DNA of 64,000 nt. Source: Triglochin maritima (lineage: Eukaryota; Streptophyta; Magnoliopsida; Alismatales; Juncaginaceae). Position 1 is the first letter of the stretch. The number at the start of each line of letters is the position of its first letter. Positions 12,471 to 23,652 of this stretch are shown piece by piece. The stretch is taken from contig OY821771.1 of NCBI GenBank assembly GCA_963682175.1, positions 13,143,001-13,207,000 of the forward strand, in the 5' to 3' direction. The notes beneath the pieces are model-generated. The model was not told where the DNA came from. It saw only the letters and a list, made by a program, of their open reading frames with translations, and made no database searches. The translations under genes were made by a program, and so were the position numbers.

Positions 12471-12779
12471 ATTTTCTTTCCATTTCGTATTGAGAGACTT
12501 CATAATTTTCTCTTTGAATAAAGAGAGAAAATCCAAACAAATCCAATAGTCTTTAAATAAAGACTACTTATACTAATTCACTTAATTAACCAAATAAATC
12601 TAACTAAATATAAAAAATCAAGTTAATCATACAAACTATAATAAATTCACAAAATGGATCTAACTATTCACAAATTTAAACTAATTATTATACAAAATCA
12701 CAAATTCAATCCTACAAATAATAATTACATTCTAATTAATTGATTAAAAAACATAATAACCATTCAAAACACCAATTAG

Positions 12780-13085
12780 ACAGTGGTGGTGGTGGTGGTG
12801 TGGTAGTGGGGGTTGGGTCAGATGGGTGCTTTGGTGGATGTGGTGGTGGGTGGGGCTGGGGTTGCTGGTGAAGGCTGGGGTGGGGCTAGGTCAGGAGGGT
12901 GGTTTGCTGGCTTTAGGGATGGGTGGGACTGGGATGGTGGACGTTGTTGGAGTTGTTGGTGGAGGCTGGGATAGGATTGGGTCGGGGTGGTGATTTGGTG
13001 GGGGATTATGGTGCTGATTTGGGCGGCAAGCAGTGGTAGTGGCAGTGGCATAGACGAGTGGCGGAATAGCGCGGTGTGCAGTGGC
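12780..13085 (-). repeat. GGT/GGTGG-rich minisatellite encoding a Pro/Thr-rich frame
   Basis: The plus strand is a run of GGTGGT, GGGTTGG and GGTGGGACTGGG-like units. The minus strand is open from 13051 to 12818 as a 77-residue Pro/Gln/Ser/Thr-rich frame. It could be the low-complexity N-terminal part of the CACTA-like protein downstream, since such proteins often start with proline-rich linkers. Base composition alone could also keep the frame open. Confidence 0.45.
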
Positions 13086-13410
13086 AGGTCCGTTTGGTCT
13101 TAATTGTTGAATTACTCCTGAGGTTCATGAGATTATGGAGTTTTGCGACCAACACATTTTCCTTATGGTCAGGTCCTCTGCATTTTCACCTAAGTCCTTC
13201 TTGATTTGCAATCCATTCTTTGAGCATTACAAACAAGTCCAAAAGGCTTCCAAATGAGTCATTTCTTTTTGCATATAGGTCATTTTTGTTTCATTTCTCT
13301 TTTTTATTACCTAAACCCTAAAATGTAAGAAACAAATACCCGAGTAGCACAAATATGAGGTAAAATAAATGATAAATAGCATGATGCACTGTATGATATG
13401 CTACTAATCA
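13086..13410 (-). repeat. Type B LTR fragment, minus strand
   Basis: It matches 3530-3853 closely, including the phrases TTAATTGCTAAATTACTC (diverged), GAGGTAAAATAAA and the terminal GATATGCTACTAATCA. Only about 325 bp of the LTR start are present. It ends exactly at the LTR boundary at 13410, so it was an LTR end joined to unrelated sequence. Confidence 0.7.
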
Positions 13411-13494
13411 TCGTTCCTCGAATCATTTAACTTATTTGAGTTATAGTTTTGATGTCTAGACACAATTATTTCCTAGACTTTAGGTCTTTAGTGT

Positions 13495-13995
13495 TGGATT
13501 TTAGGTCATAATCAATAATTAAAATAAAATCGGCTCGAGACAATGGCCCAAGGCTCTGCCCACATGCAACAAAACAACATCAACTCGCTGCAGAAATTTC
13601 AAGCCGATCGGAGCCATCAGATCTGCAAATGGTGGATTTTGATCCACCATTGGCGGATGTTTTGGCTCCTTTTTAGCCTAAATTTTGGCGGTGGGCCGAG
13701 TTGTCAGTTAAGAACAATATGCAACATCCAGATTTGATTTACAGCCGTCTAATTGCGCCCCATTCCATCCAAACCCTCTAAGCTTCTATAAATACACTTA
13801 TAATGCCTCCTTCTTTCTTCTTCCTTCCTCTCATCCTAAGGTTTGAGTGGTAAAGAGATAATGATGGCATGATGGAGCATGTGCTCTTGTTGGCCTCAAA
13901 TTAATTAATGTCTTGTATGTTATAATGATAATGTTACATCTTAATTCATGTGAAGACATAGTTTGGTTTTTTATCATTATGGTTCCCATGTTTTT
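13495..13995 (+). repeat. Type B LTR fragment, plus strand
   Basis: It is similar to 9560-9620 and 10943-11780: CTCGAGACAATGGCCCAAGG, GATCCACCATTGGCGGAT, the promoter-like TATAAATACAC near 13789 and the terminal TTAATTCATGTGAAGACATA. The first ~200 bp and the middle are missing. It faces the minus fragment at 13086-13410, forming an inverted pair. Confidence 0.6.
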
Positions 13996-15769
13996 ATGTC
14001 ATTAAACGTGTATTGTGAATGTGATAGTTTTCCCCAAATTGTTTTGCTTTTTAAGGTCCAATTTTTTTAGCAAAAGTGTAGGATTTTAGTGATATTTCAC
14101 TTTCCTTTATCCAAAGTTGGGATTTTTAACCCAAAAAATGAAGTCATTTTCAACGTATAGGTCTTCTTCTTTTGTTTTAGTCTTGTAATGTAGATTACCT
14201 TTTTGAAGTCAATGTGTGTTTTTAATGTAGCCTTGCCCCTTGGACTAGTAGGAAATGTGTTTAGGGTTTCCACAAAAGATGGAGGGAACATGATTTTCTT
14301 TCACATGCAGAAAATATTATTAGTAGTAAGAATATTATAGAGGATATTGCTAATGTAAAAGCAATTGCCTTTGCCCATCAATTTTCTCTAAAACTATGTT
14401 AGCTTCCCCGTAGATATAGATTCATTGTTTCTTACTTGCAACAACTTGGGCTTTTGATACACTGATACTAGATTCTCACATCTAGCTTCTCGTATTATTT
14501 TCTAATCAATAAGCTTCACATCTATGTTTGTTGGTCAAGAAAATTGATCCATGTATTCAGGAGTTAGTTAGTTAGCCTTTAGATTCAATGACAATAACAT
14601 GATGTCCCCAAATGTTGTAGAATTGAATATCACACTTAATTAGTTGTGTGTTCAGTCGATTACCTTGAGACGTTTATACATTTGTTTTGTTTTTCATATT
14701 TTTCCCGGTTTTGTGATTCCAAATTTCGCTGACAGACTATCTATAGTATTTGAGATCCCACACAATCTAAACCATGATAAATATTATTTTTTTGATAAAT
14801 AACCATGATAAATATGACTATATGAGTTTCACCTTTACTCTCAGAAGATCTTCCCCATTAGATTTTTCTACCCCAACTCACCAGTATATTTGTATATAAG
14901 TAAGAATAGGATAGATATATAAGGATTTGTGGGAGTGGGTTAAGTATAAAGTGAATCGCAGGTTGTTTTACTGCATGCATGGGAAAAGGTAGTCGGGAGG
15001 GAATTCTACATGCATATTGCAGACATTTTGGTCTTAGATGATGCCCTATGCAACTTGTTATATTTTGTTTTAATAATACTTCTGCATGAACGTACATCTC
15101 TGTCTATAGTTAATTATTTCCATATTGTTTCAAGTTTACAAAATATTAGACAATATTATTAGAAAATATTTGCTAAATTACATATTATTTACATATTGTC
15201 TATAGATATGCTAGTAGTATGATAGTAACTCATCGACCTTTAAGCAATTTGGCCTTTAATAACTTATAAAAAATATTAGACAATATTTTCTAAGTCATTC
15301 ATCATATAGGACTTTCCATACATGTAATGATCGTATTTATTTTTTCTTTTACAATTTCTATCGCAGATTGCTGATGTAAGGTACGTAATCTCTTTCACTC
15401 ATCATTCATTAGAAAGCACACATTAATTAGTAGGATTGCATTGAAACAAGAGAGTAAGTAATTGTTTGGTGTGTTGTTTGTTAGATTAAGGTATGAAAAA
15501 TACGTAGGGGCAGTCACCTTTAGGAGATTTCATTACACTTTCATTGTCCCAAAAACCACATAATAAAAAGCCTTAATAAAATCAATTTAGACTTTGACCC
15601 CTAGGATTTCCAGACGCATTAAGGAGAGGAAACTGTTTAGAGGAAATCGTTTAAGACTGTGATGGCCTGAACGTCATTGCCTATCTAGTCTCCCTGAGAT
15701 TTTAGGAACCTCCGGGTTCTTGATTTCCTACAGACTAGTGGTCCTCGGTGGGAATGTGACAATATTATG
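13996..15769. other. Gene-free AT-rich stretch
   Basis: No frame here resembles a known protein. Short AAAATATTAGACAATATT-like repeats occur at 15139-15300. Nothing else can be supported. Confidence 0.5.
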
Positions 15770-16186
15770 GAAAGATTGATCGCCCAAGTTCGTCGACAAT
15801 TCATACAAAATGCGAGCACAAAATTAGAATTGAAAAATCAATTGCAATATGTTATGGAGAGAATGGATCGTGATTTGCCTACTTCTCCAACCCGCCATCA
15901 GACCGCTTCTTCCCCGGTGACCACTCCTCCAGTGTAGCCAGTGGTCAACCTCGTCCAACTATAACATCTCTCGGCTCATTCTCGAGCTTTGGCCCTCGTA
16001 GGTGAGCCCTCGCTTGGTAACTTTGAGGATGGCAACAAATGTCATCTATTCATTGAAGAGCCTGAGAAAAGATTGATGGGATACGAAACAGTGTATAACC
16101 TCTATAAACACCACTTCAAAGATGTGGAAGAGGTAGTCGTAAACGTAACGCCCTCAATCTCGCGGGTACGTACACTGGGAAATTGA
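15770..16186 (+). pseudogene. Unrecognised short frames, possibly retrotransposon debris
   Basis: An ATG at 15770 opens a 56-residue basic, Gln-rich frame with a helical look (RLIAQVRRQFIQNAST) that stops at about 15940. A second frame, 15989-16186, contains GEPSLGNFEDGNKCHLFIEEPEK. I do not recognise either. Their position just before LTR-like sequence suggests remains of a gag N-terminus, but this is inference only. Confidence 0.25.
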
Positions 16187-17840
16187 TATAAGTGTCGTGA
16201 TTTGAGACCTCCGCGACAACTGAAGGAGTTACAATTAAAAGAACCAAACTAGATTACTTGATAGTACATAAAAGAACGTACATGGATACACCAAATAGAA
16301 CATAACTGAAACGATAGATTATCCATATATAGAAACAATTCGATTACAATACATAGAGTTTAAAAAGGAAATACATCAAAATAAATGTGGAAGTAAAGAT
16401 AACTAGAAGACTCTGGTCGATGTGTCCCTCGTCTACAGAATCCTCCAAAACTCGTCCAATGCATCCATAAAAGAACTTAAGTACCTAGGGCAAACACATC
16501 AACATATATGCGTGATTTTTCAATGAAGAAAACCTCGTATGCCCCGGGTCCAATCAAAGTTTACAGAGTTATGCATGGAACCTATCTACCACACATGCAA
16601 CAGAGAGGCCACAACTCTACATAGTTTAGCCAAGTGATGACTCTACATAGCCACACCGCTCGGGTTACACCTGAGGTGATCCCTCTCCCTAGGAATCGAC
16701 CCACCGCTTGGCACAAAATGGTACACCGGATAGATGTCCCAATTATCGGCAAATGACCTACATGGTTTGGTCGCGACATTGGGAACGCCAAACCTAAGAC
16801 AGAAATTACAGCACGTTTGTGCAGGTCTTATCTTACGTCTTGCCTCTCTACATAATGGACTTTGCGAATATGCATCTCTACAAAAAGGTCTTATGCGTGT
16901 CCCATCGGCCCCAAATCAAATAGTGCCCAAAATTCATTTACTAATTAAATACAATGCAAACTATCTACAGATCTATAAACTTCTATAGCTACAGAATCCA
17001 GAATGAGCACACAGCACGTCCATCACAGCTCCAAACATATCAGAATTAATACAATCACATCAACCACTCGAAGATGTAAAAGTAAACCAACACTCATGGC
17101 CAAATTCAACTAAACAATCATGACAATACCACATTGATATCTACGGGTCATGTATGAAGGTTATGAGGTTTATTCCTAATCAAACACAAGTGTCCATATG
17201 CACGCTCAAATCAGTAAGATAAACAATAGAAAAACTTTCAATACATATACAGCAATCATCCATAATATCGAGTAATTGATGCTAAGAAATCTACGGGTCA
17301 TGGTGGTATAGTTGAGAAGTAAACCTAATTTCAGAATCATACATGCAAGCATAAATATATATATATATATATATCAATCTCAGAATTTTAGTAAGGCATG
17401 TTGTGAAATTAAGACATATAAGTAGGTGCTACATACATGAAACCACAAGGCATAAGTGCACACATGAGCTATATGAAGTCACAAATAGCATTGTATACAC
17501 GTATCGCATGGAATAATACATAAAACTCAGAGATGTGCATGGAAATAACACTTATGGTTTTACTCCAGCAAGTAACAACAATAATACATACAACATCAGA
17601 ACATCAAATTGACAACATGAATCGACTAGAACATGCACCAAACATGAAATCAAAATACTAAGTCGACAACCCCCACGATCAACTCATGCATGCACCCAAT
17701 TCCATACTTCTTCCAGCCCCTCCAGACCTCCTCCTCGACATCTCAGAGAGTGTGGGACGTGACTAGGGTGGTGCACAATGGTCTGAATCAGTCCACAACT
17801 CAGCAGGACACTCGCATAGCCACCCAAAACCCTAGGTTAG
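16140..17840. repeat. Possible Ty3/Gypsy LTR, left part
   Basis: It begins near ACGTAACGCCCTCAATCTCG, which resembles the TGTAACGCCC start of some plant chromovirus LTRs. The following 1.7 kb is non-coding and includes a (TA)n run at 17358-17376. The young type A element is inserted at its right side, and similar-looking sequence continues at 25191. No partner LTR is visible, so the identity is tentative. Confidence 0.3.
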
Positions 17841-19397
17841 TGATTAATCGTTTTATATTTAACCGCAAGTGCACGGCCGCGTTGAAGCGGTGGCAAATAC
17901 GGGTCGTCCACTGGGAGGTGTGTCGACACTTGGTTTGTGCGAAGGCGAGAGGTAAAGAAAGGGAAGAAAGGTTGGTTACACTAAACTACACTAAGGTGCA
18001 AATGGAAATGGAAGAAAAGCAAGAAAACTAAACCCCAAAGGGGGTAGAGAAATAATGTGAACATAAAGAAGTGGGTGTGTGTGTTCATTAAGCTCCTCAC
18101 AATATGTAGTGCATGAAATCATAAAACTACATCCAACTTTGCCTCCACATGAATTAAGATAAGACTACATCATTAAAACATACAAGACAATAATTGGAAT
18201 GAAGCTACATGAACTCAAGTATAAAGACTATACCCTACTATGCCTCCACATGAATTAAGATAAGACTACATCATTAAAACATACAAGACATTAGCTAAGG
18301 TAAAGGCAACAAGAGCACATACACTACAAATTGTGTTTCCAATATTAACTTCATCCATATCCTAACCTTATCATTCCCCCATAAAATAGGTCCACTAATC
18401 AAAGCATAAGCTAAGCTTCATTCAAGAGCATTAGCATATCAAAGATAAGAGTGAAAACCCATTAGATGGTTATGGAAATCATATAAAGCTCAAGGGATAA
18501 AGATAACACACACTTAATACACTACATGATTATATCACATATTTCTCCACCCCCCAAATGGGGATGGAACTACTCACTACTCATTACACTAACTATATTA
18601 GCAAAAGAAAGCATAATACTGAAATGAAAGTTAACTAAGAAAGCAAGAAGTATTAAAGAAGCTTAAAAGGAAAGGAAAGACTAAACAAACATGCACAAAT
18701 TAAAAGACTAGATTAAAAGAAACTAGAAGAATTATTTTATTAACAAATGACTCACATTGAAGGTAGCATTCTTCTCCACCTTGAGTTTTTACTTCAAGGC
18801 TCACTCCTTAGTAGAGAGAATGCCACCAAGCAATGGGTAATTACAATGGAAGGTGAAGAGTTCTATTTATAAGCATGGAAAAATCTAATCGGGGACAATC
18901 CCCCGATGTGGGACTAAACCAATACCAAAAATAGCCTAAACACATAATAATACAAGTCCGGGAGAAAGCTTAGCGGATCTGGGGCTATATGGACCGCCAA
19001 TTAGTCGTCCAAGACCGCCAATTGGCGGTCTATAAACTTCAGATCGAGATGCTTTTGGTTGTGGGCTTTGCTTGATGGATTTGTTGGTCTTCGATGCATC
19101 TACGTGGTTTGTTGGAGCTCCGACCCGAATCGAATTGCCAAAATACTCCCCATGATGGTATGGAGTTTCCTGTTTTGCTCTTAGGTCTTTCGGTGTTACG
19201 ATCAGGTCCTTCTCCATTGCATCTTAATCCCTAGGTCTCACAATTAAGTCCTTTTCTCCTGCTTTTGGGTCCTTTCATGGCTCCTCTTCAAACCTATTTA
19301 TTCCTGAAAACTAAACATAAAACTCGTAACATAGCATTGTTTAGGTGAAAGATAATGAATATAAGATACAAATATAAACATGAAATGATGCCAATCA
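17841..19397 (-). repeat. 3' LTR of the type A element
   Basis: It is 1557 bp with ends TGATTGGCAT...TTAATCA on the minus strand. It contains CACATCGGGGGATTGTCCCC followed by a TATAAATAGAAC promoter motif near 18868. Relative to the other LTR it carries 21 extra bases around 18998-19020, which duplicate the ACCGCCAATT motif. Confidence 0.9.
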
Positions 19398-19411
19398 AAT
19401 ACCCCCACACC
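19398..19411 (-). promoter_or_regulatory. Polypurine tract of the type A element
   Basis: On the minus strand this reads GGTGTGGGGGTATT and abuts the 3' LTR, where plus-strand DNA synthesis of an LTR element is primed. The same tract, GTCTGGGGGTATT, precedes the type A LTR at 41451. Confidence 0.85.
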
Positions 19412-21028
19412 TAAGTTTTTGCTAGTCTCGAGCAAAACAAAGAAAGGAAAAAAGCATACGAAAAACAAGAAATCCTAACTCACTTTCGTAGGAATCACGG
19501 TTGCACTTAGCACGTACAACAAGCCATTAAACCTCCTTGTTGCCAAGGAGGAGGAGTGTTGTCTCCTGAGGGTTTTCAGCGGATATACCCACAAAATCCG
19601 AACAAGATGCATTATTCAATCTAGACCTCGACTCGTTGGACAATTTTTTGTCGATCAATGGACGTGGTAATCCTACGGGCCGACTCTATAAAGGTAATCA
19701 GTCCACACCTAGCCTAATGAACCATTCGTGCAAGTTAAATAAGGATTAAGTGAAAGACATGGACAACCTCAAGATCCTCAAGTGCTACAAAGTGTAAAGT
19801 CCATTAAGGTTCTTATTTGAATTACCATTTTTTTTCTTTTTGTTTCTTTTCATCATTTTTTTTTCTTTTTATTAGTTGGAGCTTCATTCTCCCAGGGTCA
19901 GGTTTCATGCATCATTGCCCATGAGGACTTACACTATCACGTACACCTTTCCCCAAATCTCCACATAGGGCAATCCCTACCACCCGTGTAACGGGAGTTC
20001 GGTCGGCGCACCCCAAGTCAGATGACTCGAAAGCACCAGGCACAAAGTCCCTTCAGACCTACTTTCCCGAGTGATAGGAGCCGTGCGAGAAGAGAGAACA
20101 CATACTCACTTATTTCTTATCTACACATGAACCAAAACCCCTACACTTAATGTCTCACAACAAGATTTAAAGGGTCCTTGACTACAACAAACTTCCTTAA
20201 GTTTAACAAACACGAATTATTGACTCACTAGGTTCCGGGTGGACTTCTTTAAATGTTTCAGCACTGAAACCCTATGATTACTCGCCCCCAAGGGAAAACT
20301 GGGGTGCATCCTAACGACTCGATAAATCCTAAAGCCACAGTACTAGATATCCTAATGCATCAAGTTCAAGACAATTTTGGGAGCTTTCTTTTTACTTTGC
20401 CTCTCAACGGTTTTGCACATACTAAACACACGCAAAACCCACAAAACATTTTCTTTCGCAAACACATGAAGATTTTGAAAGAAATGTGAAAATTTTAAAG
20501 CACTAGGCAAGCAAAAGAAGACAAGTCACCCAAGGATCATGGCAAGCAGATATATCGATATTAAATGCAGCACACTAACATGACCCTAAAAATGCAAACA
20601 AAAGAAAACAAAATCAAAGGAAAAAGACTCAACTATGTACATACGTAAAACACCCCCCACACCTACTTCATGCATTGTCCTCAATGAATGTGAGCAAGAT
20701 ACTACATGGATTTATGCATGAAAAAGGAGAGATCTCACCAACATTAAGTACAAAGGGAAGTTCAAGGTCATGTTGATGGACACAAACCCGAATTCCCTCT
20801 AAACCTGTGAGATGCTAAAGAAAGGATGCAAATACGTGAATGAAATGGAGCCCAAATACACAAAGGTTGGCGCTCACAACAATCGATGCTCACTGAAGGA
20901 GCCTTTATTGTACTTTTTTTTCTTTTTTTTCTTTTTTCTTTTTTTTATTTTTTATATATAACTATGTACAAACATAAGTTCCCATCTTCATTTGTCAAAA
21001 GACATCAAATGGGAACCTCAAGAGTGGG
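19412..21028 (-). other. Non-coding 3' tail of the type A element
   Basis: About 1.6 kb between the gag-like stop and the polypurine tract. It holds no open frame of note but shares many blocks with the tails at 3854-4970, 7700-9267 and 39810-41450, for example GGACAATGCATGAAG, TTACACGGGTGG and CTTCTCGCACGGCTCC on the minus strand. A T-rich tract lies at 20913-20960. Confidence 0.75.
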
Positions 21029-22489
21029 TCAATGCACTTGGAAAGGGAACATGACACCACGCGGGGCCAGAATACGCATGTGTGGGCCCACTTCACAAAG
21101 AGCACCAGATGAAATGAGAGGTTCATGAATTGGACGCAAATGCGTCTCATTCAAAGGACCAAACTGAAAGAGCTTGAACCTCTCAAGAGTTTGGGAAATA
21201 AGGGGCAACGGAAGAAGAGTTTCTCCTATTGCGCTGCTGAAGTTATGATCGTCAATCCAAACTCTCCAACCAACAGGCTGGTGCGTCGGAACGAGGTCAA
21301 GAACCTCGTTAGGCATGTCCGACACACCAGGCGAACAAAAAGTGGGTCTCATACCCAAGGTATCCTCCAAGGAACTCCTAATACCCTCATGAGCAATGTA
21401 GTTGTTTGATGTTCCATCATTTCCAAGATGAGCAGGAACAATAGTGAGAGGGAAACTCTCATCAGGTTGTTTGAAATTGAGGGGACTAGGGAGCTCTTGC
21501 TCCACTAGAGGAGAGTCCTTAGGAGGTACAACAATAAGGTCATGTGGCTCAAGGGCCATGGGACAAGAAGATAAGGCACAATCATGTGCCGACTCATAAT
21601 GAAGCTGGTCCATGTTATTCTCAATTGGGATCGAATCGTCCACCAAGTGATCGTGAATTGAAACCCCAAGTCCCTCAGACTGACTAGGAGTTTGACTTTG
21701 AAAGATTGTGCTTTGAATTTGTGGATGTGGTGGTGGCGGTTCGATATCAAAAGATGAATCCTCATGTTGACAAGAAAAGTTACTTTCCTCATGTTCACGT
21801 AATTGCTGCGACATTTGACTCACTTGCAGTGCCATATTTTGTATGGATTGTTGAGTGGTTTCCATGAACGTAAGGAAAGTTTGTTTCAAGGAATCAGGTA
21901 TGCGGTCAACTATGAGGTCCAAGTCAGAGCTTGGGAAATTTTGGGGTTGGGTGTTGATGGGCTGAGAATGAGTCCAATGATTTGAAGTGGGGTGTTGGTA
22001 GAATTCTGGGTATTGGGGAGGAGGATACTGGGGTGGAAATGATGTATAAGAATTTGAATACGAATTGTCTCCCCACGAATCCATCACTCTCGGGTTGTAC
22101 GCGGATACGTAATGGTCACATTGAGCGTTTTGGGAAAAGGTATGCTCATACTCAGGCTCAGGGGGAACATAAGGACATTCCCCTATAACATGACCACTCA
22201 ACCCACAACAGTCGCACGGTACGGCTACTGGAGGCACCGGTGCACTCATGTCGTCTGCCATACACATGAAAGAGGCCAAAGTTTGTTGTAATGTCTCAGT
22301 TTGTTGACCAGCATATGATCCGACATAACTAGATATTGGTCTAGCAGTCGGTGCCTCTCTCATGTTACCCCTATATGAAGATTGCTCAGTCACACAATGA
22401 AGATTATCCCAACCATTCGGGGTGTTCGTCTGAGCCACCCAGGTTGCATGGGTCCAGAATACCGGGAAGAATTGTCCTGGTCCCAACAA
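21029..22489 (-). CDS. Gag-like protein of the type A element, with one CCHC zinc knuckle
   Basis: The open frame covers 486 codons. It lacks an ATG at its 5' edge (it opens at a TTG); the first in-frame ATG is at 22363. Counting from the frame start, residues 92-105 form a perfect C-x2-C-x4-H-x4-C knuckle (CDCCGLSGHVIGEC), the RNA-binding signature of gag. Next come a Pro/Tyr/Gln-rich stretch (~115-180), a helical Gln-rich stretch (~190-235) and an acidic/Pro-rich linker. A C-terminal block of about 110 residues contains HQPVGWRVWIDD and ending MFPFQVH; I do not recognise it. The usual gag core before the knuckle is absent. An overlapping frame with an ATG at 22521 suggests a one-base frameshift near 22440. 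Likely role: RNA packaging, if functional. Confidence 0.75.
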   Translation of the reverse strand: MLGPGQFFPVFWTHATWVAQTNTPNGWDNLHCVTEQSSYRGNMREAPTARPISSYVGSYAGQQTETLQQTLASFMCMADDMSAPVPPVAVPCDCCGLSGHVIGECPYVPPEPEYEHTFSQNAQCDHYVSAYNPRVMDSWGDNSYSNSYTSFPPQYPPPQYPEFYQHPTSNHWTHSQPINTQPQNFPSSDLDLIVDRIPDSLKQTFLTFMETTQQSIQNMALQVSQMSQQLREHEESNFSCQHEDSSFDIEPPPPHPQIQSTIFQSQTPSQSEGLGVSIHDHLVDDSIPIENNMDQLHYESAHDCALSSCPMALEPHDLIVVPPKDSPLVEQELPSPLNFKQPDESFPLTIVPAHLGNDGTSNNYIAHEGIRSSLEDTLGMRPTFCSPGVSDMPNEVLDLVPTHQPVGWRVWIDDHNFSSAIGETLLPLPLISQTLERFKLFQFGPLNETHLRPIHEPLISSGALCEVGPHMRILAPRGVMFPFQVH

Positions 22490-22525
22490 TGATATGAATG
22501 GTCGCCCATGTAACCATCCATCTCA

Positions 22526-23629
22526 ACAAAGAACTCTCGAGTCGATCACTCTCACCACCACGACGCCAAACTCGCAAAAAGTACTCGACTCGACCCTAAA
22601 ACGCTACCAGAGAGTGTAAAGGGGAGGAGACTAAAACGTAGAAGTAGGTGAGAAGAAGATGACTCAGAGGAGAAGGGAAGAATCCGTAAAGTTAGCGTGG
22701 GTGAAGGGATCAGGTAGAAGCCTAACTAGCAAGCACGGCTCAAACAATGTAAGGCAATGGGTCCTTAGGCTAGACGACGCCTAACTTCGAGTTCACTAGC
22801 CTCGACACGCCTCACCTCCCTACAACGAGTACCACAATGCCTAGCAAGTGATACCAGATCCGGAGATCCAGTACCTCCTACAATCGACAAGGTAGGCAAC
22901 GCCGATCAGGTCATGACGGTCTCAACTAGATTACTCTCCTAGTGCGCCCGCAATCCTAGGGCCAATGTCTACTTGCTTTTAGTTAATGCTTTATTAAGAG
23001 TGATTTTTGGGGCCAAGGAAAGGGTGATGAAATCCCCCACCTTATCTTTTATGGGACAGCCCCTCCTTAGTAGCGTTTTGAGCTTAAATCTAGCAATCAA
23101 TCACTCCAATCAAACGCTCAACTCACTCTTGTCCCGATGCACCTTACTAACTAATGCATGATCGAAACATGCATGAATGAGAGATTTGGGTGCACGTACC
23201 TCACGCCAGCAATCAACAACAAAATGTAAAGAAAAGAAAAGACAAATGCATGCAAGGTCTACACATGATGCATGACCTAGATGGCAAGTAGTCTAATCTT
23301 TTGCTTTGAGTTTTATGGTCCAAGTTGATTAAAGGGGATTGAAATTAAATCTGGGAGCAAACTAGAAGTCCCAGCATGCAAAATTGTGCTCCCAGATAAC
23401 TAAAATGAACAACATAACAACTGGAACAAATTTGAGAGCAATTGAGGCTCACCAGGCCACCAATTGGCGGTCCCAGACCGCTGATTGGCGGTCACTTTGG
23501 GGTCTTTTGCTCTCTCATTCCTCCAGTCGCTTCCCCTTGATCCTCAGGTTCCCTGAAACATACAAAAACTAAAAACACAAAATTAAAAACCCCTCAAATC
23601 GTCCAAACCAACGTCTGGACAGAGCACCG
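22526..23629 (-). other. Leader between primer site and gag of the type A element
   Basis: About 1.1 kb without a convincing frame. It contains paired inverted motifs CCAATTGGCGG and GACCGCTGATTGGCGGTC near 23458-23490, the same palindrome that occurs in the LTRs. This is the place where packaging and dimerisation signals normally lie; that role here is inference. Confidence 0.5.
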
Positions 23630-23646
23630 CCCCGGCAACGGCGCCA
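23630..23646 (-). promoter_or_regulatory. Primer-binding site complementary to tRNA-Asp
   Basis: The minus strand reads TGGCGCCGTTGCCGGGG, complementary to the CCCCGGCAACGGCGCCA 3' end of plant tRNA-Asp(GTC). It lies six bases inside the 5' LTR. This primer is characteristic of Athila-type Ty3/Gypsy elements. It is only the 3' end of the tRNA, not a tRNA gene. Confidence 0.93.
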
Positions 23647-23652
23647 AAAACT

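Noticed and set aside
17690..18031. A 113-codon frame as a gene
   Set aside because: It straddles the junction of the host flank and the type A LTR, and its second half recurs in the other LTR at 23652-23843.
23630..23646. A tRNA-Asp gene
   Set aside because: Only the 3' terminal 17 bases are present, at the exact place of a retrotransposon primer site.
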